DNA of 64,000 nt from Rhodoferax sp. (GCA_003133245.1 PKWM01000026.1:62001-126000); one strand, 5' to 3'. Shown: positions 41,209 to 51,819, counted from the first letter of the stretch. Notes: generated by a model from the sequence alone, not told the origin. A program made the numbers and translations.

Positions 41209-41517
41209 TTACAGCACCACCTTGACCAACGGATGCGTGGAGAGCGTGCGGTAGAGCTCGTCAAGCTGCTCGCGGCTGGTGGCGGTGACGCTGATCGTCA
41301 CGCCCAGGTACTTGCCGCCCTTGCTCTCGCGCAGCTCGATGCTGGCGGCGTCAAAGCCGGGGTCGAACTGGCGCGCGATCTGTGTGATGGCGGGCACCAG
41401 ACCCTCGGTTTTGAGCCCCATCACCTTGATCGGAAACAGCGACGGGTATTCAATCAGCGAGTCGCTCGCTGGCGCGGCCGGTGCAGCGACAGGATGATGC
41501 GTTATGGGTGGCTTCAA
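41209..41517 (-). CDS. ybeD: DUF493 (YbeD/HP0495-like) protein
   Basis: This 102-aa protein has an ACT-like ferredoxin fold: SLFPIKVMGLKTEGLVPAI, SKGGKYLGVTISVTATSREQ and LYRTLSTHPLVKVVL. The family usually lies just before lipB and may be a small ligand-binding regulator of lipoate metabolism. Here the RM cassette separates it from lipB. A Pro/Ala-rich 22-residue lead precedes the fold. It starts 19 nt after the aminotransferase gene. Confidence 0.9.
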   Translation of the reverse strand: MKPPITHHPVAAPAAPASDSLIEYPSLFPIKVMGLKTEGLVPAITQIARQFDPGFDAASIELRESKGGKYLGVTISVTATSREQLDELYRTLSTHPLVKVVL

Positions 41518-41536
41518 ATGGCAAGCCTGGTTAACG

Positions 41537-42430
41537 TTAGCCCGCCAGCTTGGCCTGTTCTATGGCTTTTTGATAAGCCGCATACAACTTCGCATAAACC
41601 GGGCCCGGCTGTCCGCTTCCGACCGGCGCTCCGTCGAGTGTGGTAACCGGCAGCACTTCTTTGGTGGCGGAAGACAACAGCAGTTCGTCGGCACCCAGCA
41701 CTTCGGCGCGGCTGATGCGGCGCAGCTCAAAGCCGATGCCTGACGCGCGGCAGATTTCTTCAATCAAACCGTAGCGGACGCCCTCCAGCACCAAATGATC
41801 TTTGGGCGGGCCCATCACCGTTCCATTTTTCACGACCCAGACATTGCTGGCGGCGGCTTCGCTCAAAGTGCCGTCACGGAACATGATGGTCTCGGTGGCA
41901 CCCACGTCAAAGCTCATCTGTCGTGCCAGCACGGCACCGAGCAGGCTGATGCTCTTGATGTGCGCCATTTTCCAGCGGAAGTCATCGGTCGTGATGCAGG
42001 ACACGCCCGCGCTGCGCTGCGCGCTACTAGCGAGCGTCATTGGACTGGCCATGACGAACACCGTGGGCGTGATGTTGGCCGGCATGGTGTGCTCGCGCAG
42101 GGCCACGCCACGGGTGATTTGAATGTAAATGAGCTGCAGCGTGTCTTCAACCTTGCTTTTATTGGCTTGCGCGTAGGAGGCGATCAGGCGCTGCGCCACC
42201 TGTGCCCACTGCGCGGCGGTCATCGGGTTTTTGATGCGCACTTCGGCCAAGCTGCGTGCAAGGCGAACCATATGCTGGTCAAAGCGGAACAGCGTTCCGC
42301 CATAGACCGGCAATACTTCATATATGCCGTCGCCAAAAATAAAGCCGCGATCCATGACACTGATTTTGGCGTTGGGAAGATCGGTGTATTCGCCGTTGAG
42401 GTAACAAGGCAGTAGGGGCAAGGTATTCAT
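41537..42430 (-). CDS. dat: Class IV aminotransferase (D-amino-acid transaminase type)
   Basis: This 297-aa PLP enzyme has SVMDRGFIFGDGIYEVLPVY at the start, the PLP-lysine region in DDFRWKMAHIKSISLLGAVL and the phosphate-binding turn in GTLSEAAASNVWVVKNGTV. These fit D-alanine transaminase or aminodeoxychorismate-lyase-like fold IV enzymes; the substrate cannot be told. It is the first gene of the original dat-ybeD-lipB-lipA unit. The 176-nt gap to the divergent fadB-like gene should hold promoters for both directions. Confidence 0.88.
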   Translation of the reverse strand: MNTLPLLPCYLNGEYTDLPNAKISVMDRGFIFGDGIYEVLPVYGGTLFRFDQHMVRLARSLAEVRIKNPMTAAQWAQVAQRLIASYAQANKSKVEDTLQLIYIQITRGVALREHTMPANITPTVFVMASPMTLASSAQRSAGVSCITTDDFRWKMAHIKSISLLGAVLARQMSFDVGATETIMFRDGTLSEAAASNVWVVKNGTVMGPPKDHLVLEGVRYGLIEEICRASGIGFELRRISRAEVLGADELLLSSATKEVLPVTTLDGAPVGSGQPGPVYAKLYAAYQKAIEQAKLAG

Positions 42431-42606
42431 GGGCTAATTATCATCGATGCAATGGCACAGCGGATTTTCGCGGCCCCCGCAAATACCGCAACTTCCTGGC
42501 CGCAACTTGCGGGCTTTGAGAATTGGTTGCAGGCCGTTTATCGTAGCAATCCGGGCCATAATTAGACTGATTAGGTGGGTTCGAAATCAATCTTTCAGGA
42601 ATCATC

Positions 42607-45006
42607 ATGTCTCGCTTCAATGTCAAAAAAGTCGCCGTGCTCGGTGCCGGTGTCATGGGCGCGCAAATCGCCGCGCATCTGGTCAATTGCAAGGTGCCGG
42701 TCGTTTTGTTTGACCTGCCGGCCAAGGAAGGCCCCAAAAACGGCATCGTCACCCGTGCCATTGACGGTTTGAAAAAACTCAAGCCAGCGCCTTTGGGCGT
42801 GAGCGAAGACGTGGGCCTGATCCAGGCGGCCAATTACGAAGAGCACATGGCGCTGCTCAAGGACTGTGACCTGGTGATCGAGGCGATAGCCGAACGCATG
42901 GACTGGAAGCTCGACCTGTACCAGAAGATTGCGCCCTTTCTCAGCGCCCACGCCATTGTTGCCTCCAACACGTCCGGCCTGTCGATCACCAAGTTGAGCG
43001 AAGTGCTGCCGCTTGAAATCAGACCGCGCTTTTGCGGCATTCACTTTTTCAACCCGCCGCGCTACATGGCGCTGGTGGAGCTGATCAACACGCCTACGAC
43101 CGAGCCGCAAGTCCTCGACGACCTGGAAGCCTTTGTCACCAGCACACTTGGCAAAGGCGTGGTGCGGGCCAAGGATTCGCCCAACTTCATCGCCAACCGG
43201 GTCGGCATCGCCGGCATGCTGGCGACGATGAAAGAGGTGGCCAATTACGGCCTGAGCTATGACGTGGTGGATGACCTCACGGGCAAGAAAATGGGCCGCG
43301 CCAGTTCCGGCACTTTCCGCACCGCCGATGTGGTCGGGCTCGATACCATGGCGCATGTGATCAAGACGCTGCAAGACACCTTGACACTGGAGAGTGATCC
43401 GTTTTACGAGAGTTTTACCACGCCGCAAGTGCTCAAGACGCTGATTGAAATGGGTAACCTAGGGCAGAAAACGAAAGCCGGGTTTTTCAAAAAGGTGGGG
43501 CGCGATATCCTGCGCTTCGATCTGGCCAGCAGGTCTTATGTCACAGCCGGGGACAAGGCCGACGAGGTTTATGCCCGGATGCTGCAAAAACCGGCGGCCG
43601 AGCGCCTGAAGTTGCTGCGTGCGAGCGAAGGCGCGCAGGGGCAATTTCTATGGGCAATCCTGCGCAACAGTTTTCACTACGCCGCCGTGCACCTCGGTGC
43701 TATTGCCGACAATGCGCGCGATGTCGATTTTTGCCTGCGCTGGGGCTTTGGCATGAAGCAGGGGCCCTTTGAACTCTGGCAGGAAGCCGGTTGGCTGGCG
43801 GTGGCCAACATGATCAAGGAAGATATCGATGCTGGCAAAGCGCTGTGCAAGGCACCCTTGCCGGATTGGGTCTTCAAAGGCCCGGTCGCCGATGCCGGGG
43901 GGGTGCACACGCCAGCGGGATCCTGGAACCCGACGACGGGCCAATTTGTGCCGCCGCGCAGCCTGCCGGTCTATGCACGCCAGCATTTCCCGGAGTCAGT
44001 ATTAGGTGCCAATGCACCGTCAGCAGCAAGCGCTGGCAAGACGCTGTTTGAAGACGAGTCGATTCGCCTGTGGACACTTGACGACGAAGTCATCATTGCC
44101 AGCATCAAGACCAAAATGCACGCCCTTGGCACGGGCGTGATGGCGGGTTTGTTACGCGGCGTGGCGCTGGCCGAGGCCAATTACCAGGGCCTAGTGATCT
44201 GGTCGAACGACGAAATGTTCTCGGCCGGTGCCGACCTCAAGGCCATGTTGCCCGCGTTCATGATGGGCGGTGCCAAAGCCATCGATGGCGCTGAACTGGA
44301 GATGCAGCAGGCCATGCTCAAGCTGCGCTACGCCAGCGTGCCGGTGGTCTCGGCGCTGCGCGGTCTGGCCCTTGGTGGTGGTTGTGAGATGGCGGTTTAT
44401 TCGGCCAAACGGGTAGTGGCGCTGGAAAGTTATATGGGGCTGGTGGAAGTCGGTGTCGGTCTGGTGCCCGGCGGCGGCGGCCTGACCTACATCGCCCGGC
44501 GTGCCGCTGAAAACGCGCGCGCTTCGACCGGCAAAGACTGGTTGCCGTTCCTGACGGAGGGTTTCACTGCCGCTGCCATGGCCAAGGTCGGCACCAGCGC
44601 GCTGGAGTGCCGCAAGCTTGGGTTTGTGCTGGAGAGCGACGTGATCGTGCCGCACAAGGACGAGTTGCTGTTTGTCGCCCTCGCGCAGGCCAAGGCGCTG
44701 TACCAGTCAGGCTACCGGGCACCGCTAAAACGACAATTCGCCGTGGCCGGGCGCAGCGGTGTGGCCACCATCAAGAGCTCGCTGGTCAACATGCGCGACG
44801 GCGGCTTCATCAGCGCGCACGACTACCACATTGCCAGCCTGATTGCGGGCGTGGTGTGCGGCGGCGATGTCGATGCTGGTTCACTGGTGAGCGAGGAGTA
44901 CCTGATGACGCTGGAACGCCAGGCTTTTTGCTCGCTGTTGACACACCCTAAAACGCAAGAGCGGATTATGGGGATGATGTCCACCGGCAAACCGGTTCGC
45001 AACTGA
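42607..45006 (+). CDS. 3-hydroxyacyl-CoA dehydrogenase / enoyl-CoA hydratase (FadB/FadJ-like)
   Basis: This 799-aa bifunctional protein has the NAD-binding domain first (VKKVAVLGAGVMGAQIAAHL, ASNTSGLSITKLSEVL, IHFFNPPRYMALVELI) and a crotonase domain in the C-terminal half (LVIWSNDEMFSAGADLKAML, ALGGGCEMAVYSAKRV, VGLVPGGGGLTY). This order is the reverse of E. coli FadB but common in betaproteobacteria. It runs the hydration and oxidation steps of fatty-acid beta-oxidation. The ATG has a weak AGGA site. It is followed by the thiolase. Confidence 0.95.
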   Translation: MSRFNVKKVAVLGAGVMGAQIAAHLVNCKVPVVLFDLPAKEGPKNGIVTRAIDGLKKLKPAPLGVSEDVGLIQAANYEEHMALLKDCDLVIEAIAERMDWKLDLYQKIAPFLSAHAIVASNTSGLSITKLSEVLPLEIRPRFCGIHFFNPPRYMALVELINTPTTEPQVLDDLEAFVTSTLGKGVVRAKDSPNFIANRVGIAGMLATMKEVANYGLSYDVVDDLTGKKMGRASSGTFRTADVVGLDTMAHVIKTLQDTLTLESDPFYESFTTPQVLKTLIEMGNLGQKTKAGFFKKVGRDILRFDLASRSYVTAGDKADEVYARMLQKPAAERLKLLRASEGAQGQFLWAILRNSFHYAAVHLGAIADNARDVDFCLRWGFGMKQGPFELWQEAGWLAVANMIKEDIDAGKALCKAPLPDWVFKGPVADAGGVHTPAGSWNPTTGQFVPPRSLPVYARQHFPESVLGANAPSAASAGKTLFEDESIRLWTLDDEVIIASIKTKMHALGTGVMAGLLRGVALAEANYQGLVIWSNDEMFSAGADLKAMLPAFMMGGAKAIDGAELEMQQAMLKLRYASVPVVSALRGLALGGGCEMAVYSAKRVVALESYMGLVEVGVGLVPGGGGLTYIARRAAENARASTGKDWLPFLTEGFTAAAMAKVGTSALECRKLGFVLESDVIVPHKDELLFVALAQAKALYQSGYRAPLKRQFAVAGRSGVATIKSSLVNMRDGGFISAHDYHIASLIAGVVCGGDVDAGSLVSEEYLMTLERQAFCSLLTHPKTQERIMGMMSTGKPVRN

Positions 45007-45063
45007 GCAAGCTACTGCGGAGCCGCGAACTCATCAGAATAGATTGAACTGGAAAGGATCCAT

Positions 45064-46260
45064 ATGAAACAAATTCAAGAAGCCTATATCGTTGCCGCCA
45101 CGCGCTCGCCCATTGGGCGTTCGGGGCGCGGCTATTTCCGCAACCTGCGCCCGGATGATCTGCTGGTCAAGGTGTTGCAGTCGGCGTTGGCGCAAGTGCC
45201 CACGCTCGATCACAAAATGATCGAGGATCTGATTTGCGGCTGCGCCATGCCGGAAGGCCAGCAGGGCCTGAACGTGGCGCGCACCGCCGTGGTGCTGGCG
45301 GGGCTACCCAAGAGCGTGGGCGGCATCACCGTCAACCGCTTTTGCGCCTCGGGTCTGTCGGCGATCCAGATGGCTGCCGACCGCATCCGCGTCGGTGAAG
45401 CCGAGGTCATGATCGCCGCCGGTGTCGAGAGCATGAGCATGGTGCCCATGGGCGGCAACTCGCCCTCGTTCTCGCCTGCCATGTTTGCGCGTGACGAGGA
45501 TATCGGCATTGCCTACGGCATGGGCCTCACCGCCGAGAAAGTGGCAACCCAGTGGAAGGTCAGCCGTGAGGCGCAGGACGCGTTTGCGCTGCAATCGCAC
45601 CAGCGCGCGCTGGCGGCGCAAGCAGCAGGTTACTTTGCGGCCGAGATGACACCGATTGAAGTGACCGATCGCGCCCCCAATCTGGGCACCGGTGAAGTGA
45701 TTGAGACAAAGCGCACCGTCAGTCTGGATGAAGGGGCGCGCCCGGACACATCGCTCGAAGGCCTGGCCAAGCTCAAGTCGCCGTTTGCCGCGCGCGGCTC
45801 GGTCACGGCGGGCAACAGCTCGCAAACCTCGGACGGTGCCGGCGCCCTTATTCTGGCCAGCGAAAAGGCGGTCAAATTGTTCGGCCTGAAACCACTGGCA
45901 CGTTTCGTCACATTTGCCGCCAAGGGCGTGCCGCCCGAGATCATGGGCATTGGCCCGATCGAGGCGATTCCGGCGGCGCTGCGCTACGCCAATTTGAAGC
46001 TCGACGACATAGCCTGGATCGAGCTCAACGAAGCTTTTGCGGCCCAGTCGCTGGCTGTGATCAACACGCTAGCGCTCGACCCGGCACGCGTCAACCCGAT
46101 GGGCGGCGCGATTGCGCTAGGTCACCCGCTCGGTGCCACCGGTGCCATCCGCGCGGCCACCCTGATCCACGCCATGCAGCGCCAGCAACTCAAGTACGGC
46201 ATGGTTTCCATGTGCATCGGCATGGGCCAAGGTGCCGCCGGTATTTTCGAGCGTTGCTAG
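45064..46260 (+). CDS. Acetyl-CoA acyltransferase (thiolase, FadA-like)
   Basis: This 398-aa thiolase has the acyl cysteine in TVNRFCASGLSAIQMAA, the HPLGATGAIRAAT histidine motif and the C-terminal CIGMGQGAAGIFE cysteine. It cleaves 3-ketoacyl-CoA in beta-oxidation. It follows the fadB-like gene by 57 nt and has GAAAGGA before its ATG, so the two form an operon. Confidence 0.95.
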   Translation: MKQIQEAYIVAATRSPIGRSGRGYFRNLRPDDLLVKVLQSALAQVPTLDHKMIEDLICGCAMPEGQQGLNVARTAVVLAGLPKSVGGITVNRFCASGLSAIQMAADRIRVGEAEVMIAAGVESMSMVPMGGNSPSFSPAMFARDEDIGIAYGMGLTAEKVATQWKVSREAQDAFALQSHQRALAAQAAGYFAAEMTPIEVTDRAPNLGTGEVIETKRTVSLDEGARPDTSLEGLAKLKSPFAARGSVTAGNSSQTSDGAGALILASEKAVKLFGLKPLARFVTFAAKGVPPEIMGIGPIEAIPAALRYANLKLDDIAWIELNEAFAAQSLAVINTLALDPARVNPMGGAIALGHPLGATGAIRAATLIHAMQRQQLKYGMVSMCIGMGQGAAGIFERC

Positions 46261-46287
46261 GACTATGCAATTGGAGTCTGCCAAAAA

Positions 46288-46881
46288 ATGAACAAGTCCG
46301 TAGATTTTTATTTTGACTTTGGCAGTCCGGCAGCCTATCTGGCCTGGACCCAGTTGCCCAAGCTCTGCGCCGCTGCCAAAGCCAAAATATCGTGGCGACC
46401 GATGCTGTTGGGCGGCGTCTTTCAGGCCAGTGGCAACCGGGCGCCGATGACGGTGCCGCTCAAGGGCAAGTACCTGTTTGTTGACCTGGCCCGGTTTGCC
46501 AGGCGCTATGGTGTGGCGCTGTGTTTGAATCCGAATTTTCCGATCAACACCGTGACCTTGATGCGCATTGCAGTGGGTTTGCAGATGCGCCAGGATCTGT
46601 GTTTTGAGGACTATTGTGCAGCGATGTTTCGTGCCATTTGGGTCACTGAAAAAAACATGAACGACCCCGGCGTGGTTGTAGCGGTGCTGACCGCTGCGGG
46701 CTTTGATGCCGCTGCACTGCTGGCGCTTGGCAACGAGCAGGCCGTCAAGGACGAGTTAAAGGCGGCGACCACAGCGGCGGTAGAGCGCGGCGTTTTTGGT
46801 GCCCCCACTTTTTTTGTGGCGGAGGAAATGTTTTGGGGCCAGGACCGGCTCGATTTTGTGCGCGAAGCACTGGCCGGTTAA
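46288..46881 (+). CDS. 2-hydroxychromene-2-carboxylate isomerase family (DsbA fold)
   Basis: This 197-aa protein has [20 protein letters not shown] with the glutathione-activating serine in DFGSPAAY, and the C-terminal [20 protein letters not shown] typical of HCCA isomerase/kappa-GST proteins. It probably acts on an aromatic or other thiol-conjugated substrate; the true substrate is not shown. It lies 27 nt after the thiolase and 2 nt before ttcA. Confidence 0.88.
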   Translation: MNKSVDFYFDFGSPAAYLAWTQLPKLCAAAKAKISWRPMLLGGVFQASGNRAPMTVPLKGKYLFVDLARFARRYGVALCLNPNFPINTVTLMRIAVGLQMRQDLCFEDYCAAMFRAIWVTEKNMNDPGVVVAVLTAAGFDAAALLALGNEQAVKDELKAATTAAVERGVFGAPTFFVAEEMFWGQDRLDFVREALAG

Positions 46882-46883
46882 CC

Positions 46884-47828
46884 ATGTCTGACGAGCAGGA
46901 GCAAACGAGTCCCCAGCAGATCGACAGGCCAACGCCGAAGACTGAACGAGACGCGGCGCAACGCGGTGCCTACGAGATCCGCAAGCTTGAAAAGCGCCTG
47001 TGCCGCCAGGTTGGTCAAGCGATCATCGACTTCAACATGATTGAAGCTGGCGACCGCGTCATGGTCTGCATCTCAGGCGGCAAGGACAGCTACGGCTTGC
47101 TCGACATCCTGCTCAAACTGCAAGCCCGGGCGCCGATTCAGTTTGAGCTGATTGCCGTTAACCTGGATCAAAAGCAGCCCGGTTTTCCGGCGCATATCCT
47201 GCCTGATTATCTGAAACAACTGGGTGTGCCGTTTCACATCGAAACCCAGGACACCTACAGCATCGTCAAAAAAGTGATCACCGAAGGAAAAACCATGTGC
47301 AGCCTGTGCAGCCGTTTGCGCCGGGGTATTTTGTACCGTGTTGCCGACGAGCTCAAAATTAGCAAAATTGCGCTGGGTCACCACCGCGACGACATGCTGC
47401 AAACGTTTTTCCTGAATATGTTTTTCGGTGGCAAACTCAAAGGCATGCCGCCCAAACTGGTGAGCGACGACGGCGGCCACATCGTGATCCGGCCGCTGGC
47501 CAACGTGGCTGAAAAAGACCTCAGCCTTTGGGCTGCGCAGCGTGCGTTTCCAATCATCCCGTGCAGCCTGTGCGGCAGCCAGGAAAACTTGCAGCGCCAG
47601 CAAATCGGTCATATGCTGCGCGAGTGGGAAAAAACGTATCCGGGACGCACTGAAACCATGTTTACCGCACTGCACAACCTAGTGCCATCGCACCTGATGG
47701 ACGCCAAGCTGCACAACTTCAAGGACATCAAGATTACAGGGGTTGCCAATGAAGATGGCGACAAGGTGTTTGACGCGCAGGCGTTGCCGTTGGCGCCGTT
47801 ACCAAGCCTGCGAGCATTGGTGCTTTAA
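46884..47828 (+). CDS. ttcA: TtcA, tRNA 2-thiocytidine synthetase
   Basis: This 314-aa PP-loop enzyme has [20 protein letters not shown], the C-x2-C pair in [14 protein letters not shown], the [19 protein letters not shown] motif and a third cysteine in [14 protein letters not shown], which together hold its [4Fe-4S] cluster. It thiolates cytidine 32 of certain tRNAs. ATG 46884 is used; the frame is open upstream inside the isomerase gene. An acidic/glutamine-rich N-terminal lead is normal for betaproteobacteria. Confidence 0.96.
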   Translation: MSDEQEQTSPQQIDRPTPKTERDAAQRGAYEIRKLEKRLCRQVGQAIIDFNMIEAGDRVMVCISGGKDSYGLLDILLKLQARAPIQFELIAVNLDQKQPGFPAHILPDYLKQLGVPFHIETQDTYSIVKKVITEGKTMCSLCSRLRRGILYRVADELKISKIALGHHRDDMLQTFFLNMFFGGKLKGMPPKLVSDDGGHIVIRPLANVAEKDLSLWAAQRAFPIIPCSLCGSQENLQRQQIGHMLREWEKTYPGRTETMFTALHNLVPSHLMDAKLHNFKDIKITGVANEDGDKVFDAQALPLAPLPSLRALVL

Positions 47829-47831
47829 ATC

Positions 47832-48473
47832 ATGCACACCGCCACCCGCATCATTGCCATCCGCCACGGTGAAACTGCCTGGAACGTGAGCACCCGTATC
47901 CAGGGGCGGCTCGATATCGAGCTCAACGACACCGGACGCTGGCAGGCGCGCCGGGTCGCACAAGCATTGGCCCACGAAGCCATTAGCGCCATTTACGCCA
48001 GCGATCTACTGCGCGCCTGGGACACTGCGCGCTCCATCGCCAATGCGACCGGCGGAGCATTGCAGGCCCACGTCGGCTTGCGCGAGCGCGACTTTGGCGA
48101 CTTTCAAGGCAAGACCTTCGCCGAAATCGAAACAAGCTGGCCCGAGCAGGCGCGGAGCTGGCGCAAGCGTGACCCCGCTTGGGCGCCGCAAGGCGGTGAG
48201 TCACTGCTGGACTTGCGCCAACGCGTCGTGCAGTCGGCGTCCGATCTGGCGCAGCGCCACTGCGGTGAACAAATTGTGCTGGTGGCTCACGGCGGCGTCA
48301 TGGATGTGCTGTACCGCGCCGCCACTGGGCAGGATTTGCAGGCGCCGCGAACCTGGAAGCTTGGCAACGCGGCCATCAATCGCTTGCTCTGGACGCCTGC
48401 TGGCCTGACGCTGGTGGGCTGGGCCGACACGTGCCACCTGGATGCATCGGTGCTGGACGAAACGAACACCTGA
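47832..48473 (+). CDS. Histidine phosphatase (phosphoglycerate-mutase family)
   Basis: This 213-aa protein has the catalytic RHGE box IIAIRHGETAWNVSTRIQGR, LRERDFGDFQGKTFAEIE and the second histidine in VLVAHGGVMDVLYRAA. These are hallmarks of the GpmB/CobC/PhoE-like histidine phosphatases; substrate unknown. It starts 3 nt after ttcA. Confidence 0.92.
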   Translation: MHTATRIIAIRHGETAWNVSTRIQGRLDIELNDTGRWQARRVAQALAHEAISAIYASDLLRAWDTARSIANATGGALQAHVGLRERDFGDFQGKTFAEIETSWPEQARSWRKRDPAWAPQGGESLLDLRQRVVQSASDLAQRHCGEQIVLVAHGGVMDVLYRAATGQDLQAPRTWKLGNAAINRLLWTPAGLTLVGWADTCHLDASVLDETNT

Positions 48474-48475
48474 GC

Positions 48476-48495
48476 GAGCATCCTTGAGGATGCTC
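48476..48495. terminator. Hairpin between convergent phosphatase and ruvB genes
   Basis: GAGCATCC-TTGA-GGATGCTC is a perfect 8-bp stem with a 4-nt loop exactly in the gap of the convergent genes. It has no U-run on either side, so it may be a weak or factor-assisted bidirectional terminator. Confidence 0.6.
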
Positions 48496-48502
48496 TGCAT
48501 CC

Positions 48503-49561
48503 TCAATTGCCAAAAAGTTCCGCCTCCCGGTTCGGCGGCGTCACACCCAGATGCAGGTAGGCCGCCAATGTGGCGATGCGCCCGCGCGGAGTGCGCTGCA
48601 AATAGCCCTGCTGGATCAGATAGGGCTCGATCACGTCTTCAATCGTTTCGCGCTCTTCACCAATGCTGGCGGCGATGTTGTCCAAGCCGACCGGGCCGCC
48701 GTCAAAGCGGTGAATCACCGCCTCCAGCAGCTTGCGGTCCATCACGTCAAAACCTTCGCGGTCCACATCGAGCATGGCCAGCGCGCGGTTGGCAATGTCG
48801 AGCGTGATGTGCCCGATGCCTTTCACGTCGGCATAGTCGCGTACCCGGCGCAGCAAGCGGTTGGCAATGCGCGGTGTACCGCGGGCCCGGCGGGCAATCT
48901 CGAAGCCGCCGACATCATCGGTGGGCACGTTAAGCAAGCCGGCACTGCGCTTGACGATCCGCGCCAGTTCTTCGGGCGAGTAAAACTCCAGCCTGGAGAC
49001 AATGCCGAAACGGTCGCGCAAGGGGTTGGTCAACATGCCCGCGCGGGTGGTGGCGCCGATCAGGGTGAAGGGCTGCAAATCGAGTTTGATCGAGCGCGCC
49101 GCCGGTCCTTCGCCGATCATGATGTCGATCTTGTAGTCTTCCAGCGCCGGATACAAAATTTCTTCCACCACCGGGCTCAGGCGGTGAATTTCATCAATGA
49201 ACAGAACGTCATTTTTTTCCAGGTTCGTCAGCAGCGCGGCCAGGTCCTTGGGCTTTTCCAGCACCGGGCCGCTGGTCTGGCGAAGGTTCACGCCGAGCTC
49301 GTGTGCAATGATGTGGCTGAGCGTGGTTTTACCCAGCCCGGGCGGACCGAACAGCAGCACATGGTCGAGCGCTTCGCCGCGCAATTTGGCCGCGCTGATG
49401 AAAATTTCAAGTTGTTCGCGCACCTTGAGCTGGCCGACATATTCGTCGAGCAGCTTGGGGCGCAGCGCGCGCTCGACCGCCTCTTCGTTGGGCGAAGCAG
49501 GCGCACCCGACAACATGCGTTTGGGCGGCGGGGCGGCAAAGTCGTCAGTTTGTATGGTCAC
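48503..49561 (-). CDS. ruvB: RuvB, Holliday-junction branch-migration helicase
   Basis: This 352-aa AAA+ protein has Walker [21 protein letters not shown], Walker [13 protein letters not shown], sensor [20 protein letters not shown] and the winged-helix [20 protein letters not shown]. RuvB hexamers move Holliday junctions with RuvA. I use the GTG at 49561 ([14 protein letters not shown]) because homologues begin there; the frame stays open to 49699 but that lead is not conserved in my memory. The gap 49562-49980 (about 420 nt) shows no gene I can support. Confidence 0.95.
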   Translation of the reverse strand: MTIQTDDFAAPPPKRMLSGAPASPNEEAVERALRPKLLDEYVGQLKVREQLEIFISAAKLRGEALDHVLLFGPPGLGKTTLSHIIAHELGVNLRQTSGPVLEKPKDLAALLTNLEKNDVLFIDEIHRLSPVVEEILYPALEDYKIDIMIGEGPAARSIKLDLQPFTLIGATTRAGMLTNPLRDRFGIVSRLEFYSPEELARIVKRSAGLLNVPTDDVGGFEIARRARGTPRIANRLLRRVRDYADVKGIGHITLDIANRALAMLDVDREGFDVMDRKLLEAVIHRFDGGPVGLDNIAASIGEERETIEDVIEPYLIQQGYLQRTPRGRIATLAAYLHLGVTPPNREAELFGN

Positions 49562-49980
49562 GGCGAATTCAGATTGGAAGCGGGTCTTGACTATAGCCGT
49601 TAGAAAAATGCATCGCTGCGGTCGATTATGGATGTTTCCTGAAATGATGCCATACCAAACCCCATTCAACGTGCGGTGAGGATCAGGCCGCTGGGGCACT
49701 CAGCTTCGCGGCTGTCCCCCGGCCTTTGGCCTCATCTACCTACGCAGAACAACCGGGCAGCCCGATTTGCGCTGGATCAAGCTGCCTGGATGCTCTGCTT
49801 CGTGTCCCCCGCCCTGCTGCGGAGCCACCCGCTGCGTTGCCTTCGGCCCATACACGTCTGGACCTCAATTCTTGCTTTGCCACGACAAGCTGCATCAGGT
49901 CGTCTTGGCCAGAACGGTGTTGTGACTTTCGGAACTCTCATTAGGAGACAACGATTCAACAGTTCAGCAGACTCCCAGGA

Positions 49981-51819
49981 TCAGGCATCCAACCGAAAAT
50001 GCAATTGCAGATACAGACGAAATTGATCGATGATGGCCAGCGCATTTTTGATTTGATTGCGGTCGAGTGTGCTCAAGCTTGCCAGTTCAATCAGGTTGTT
50101 CACCGGCTGCCCCAGGGCGATTTGGTGCAGGTTATTGCGCAACTTGATCATCATCAGGAAGTGCAGCGTCTGCTTCAGATCACGCACGAGTTCCGGTGCC
50201 AGTATCTTTAGCTCGGCCAGGGCTTGCAGTCGCTCGGCAGTACCAAGGGCCGTCACATTGTGTTCCAGCGCCAGTGCGCGCGCGCCATGAACGATCGGGA
50301 AAGTACCGAGTTTTTTGAGGTCGAAGGCCTCAGCCTGATGACCAAACAGGCCGGTCAGGCGCTGCCACCAGGTGTTGGTGGGATCGCGGAACTGATTCAC
50401 GGAGTTCGCCAGTTGGGCGATGAAAATATCGCTGCCAGCGACCAGACTCAATGCCTGCGCACGTGCGCTGGCCAACAGGGTGACGTCGCCTGAGACGGTG
50501 CGGGCGTCCACGAAAATTGCAAGGTTCATGGTGCCATCTGAATTGCCATCGACCAACCAATGCCCGATGGTTTCCTTGAACTCCGAAAGCGGTTGGCACC
50601 ACAGCGGGTTGGTCACCATGATATTGCCGGGACAAGGCGGATAACCAAAGCTCAGCAGCGCGGTACTGAAACGCGCCACAATGTCAGCTAGGCCCGCGCA
50701 GTGGTAGCCGTCGCGCAGCAGCAAGGCGTTGTCCTGGTCTGTTTTGAGGATTTGCTCTCCTCGGCCTTCGCTGCCCATCACCAGCAGGCAACTGTTTTGC
50801 ACCAGCTCAGGCGGTGCCAGCAGCGACCACAAGCGGGCAAATATTTGCGCGTTCAAGCCGCTGACCAGGCGTGCAACGATATCGATGCGAACGCCGCCGC
50901 GCACCAGCATCGCGATTGTGTCGTCCACCTGCTGCGCCGCCAGTTTGAGTTCATCTGTGTTGTTGGCCTGATCCACCTGCAAAGTGATCAGGTGCGAGTG
51001 GTTGGAGACAAAACCCATCAGGTCGAGTTGGTTCAATATACCCAGAATCTCGTCGCCCTGCTTGACCAAAATCCGGTGTACGCGATGGCGCAACATGGTG
51101 AGCAGCGCATCAAACAACTCTGCCTCCGGCGGCAGCGTAATCAACTCATAGTGCGCTATCTCGCGCACCGCCAGCGGCTGCGGTTTCAGCATCGCATCGC
51201 GCAGGTCGGTGGTCGTGAAGAAGCCCAGGCGTGGCACGCCCGCTTCAACGTCACGCACCAGTGCGCTGGTGCGTTTGTGCTCTGACATAATTTTGCAAAC
51301 CGCCACCATGTCCTGTGCGCCATCGACGTAAAAAGGTGGGTGCAAGGCAATGTCGCTCACCCGCATCAGCATCAAGGAAAGTAATTCGCGGTTGTGATTG
51401 ACATCTTCTTCGTCGCTGAGTTGGCGCGACATGTCGGTAAAAACGCGGGCACTGAATCGTGCATTGCTGGCCAGCAGGGCAAGAATGGTGCTGCGTGGCA
51501 ACTGCCACGCCTGCACTGCATCGAGCGTCGTGGCGCTGGCACAACCACGCTCGGTAATCAGATCGCGCCAGCCGACCGTTTCACCCGCACCCAACACCAC
51601 ATTTTGTTCGTTTCCCTCAAGTTGGATATGCCCGCAGAGCAGCAGCCACAGGTGCTCAGCTTTCGCTCGGGGTGCCAGCAGGAGTGTGCCCGGAGTCAGG
51701 CTAACCCGCACGGCACTTTGGCGCACCAGAGCCTGTTCGGTGACATTGAGCTGGTCAAAGGGAGCAACATCGAAACAAAAAACGTCTGTCACTTGGGACT
51801 GTTGTTGGATGAAAAACAA
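49981..51819 (-). CDS. Cyclic-nucleotide-binding/CBS/DUF294 nucleotidyltransferase-like protein
   Basis: This 612-aa protein has an N-terminal cNMP-binding-like barrel (GTLLLAPRAKAEHLWLLLCG), two CBS motifs (about residues 150-270, e.g. MSEHKRTSALVRDVEAG), and a GlnD-like nucleotidyltransferase core GSEGRGEQILKTDQDNALLL (DUF294) followed by the DUF294 C-terminal helical domain. Such proteins often sit beside actP and a DnaQ-type exonuclease, as here, and may sense nucleotides to control acetate uptake; that is inference. A terminator for actP lies between them. Confidence 0.9.
   Translation of the reverse strand: MFFIQQQSQVTDVFCFDVAPFDQLNVTEQALVRQSAVRVSLTPGTLLLAPRAKAEHLWLLLCGHIQLEGNEQNVVLGAGETVGWRDLITERGCASATTLDAVQAWQLPRSTILALLASNARFSARVFTDMSRQLSDEEDVNHNRELLSLMLMRVSDIALHPPFYVDGAQDMVAVCKIMSEHKRTSALVRDVEAGVPRLGFFTTTDLRDAMLKPQPLAVREIAHYELITLPPEAELFDALLTMLRHRVHRILVKQGDEILGILNQLDLMGFVSNHSHLITLQVDQANNTDELKLAAQQVDDTIAMLVRGGVRIDIVARLVSGLNAQIFARLWSLLAPPELVQNSCLLVMGSEGRGEQILKTDQDNALLLRDGYHCAGLADIVARFSTALLSFGYPPCPGNIMVTNPLWCQPLSEFKETIGHWLVDGNSDGTMNLAIFVDARTVSGDVTLLASARAQALSLVAGSDIFIAQLANSVNQFRDPTNTWWQRLTGLFGHQAEAFDLKKLGTFPIVHGARALALEHNVTALGTAERLQALAELKILAPELVRDLKQTLHFLMMIKLRNNLHQIALGQPVNNLIELASLSTLDRNQIKNALAIIDQFRLYLQLHFRLDA

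Noticed and set aside
49676-50026. 116-codon + strand frame in the gap after ruvB
   Set aside because: No motif, no ribosome site and it runs into the DUF294 gene antisense; the gap is left without a gene.
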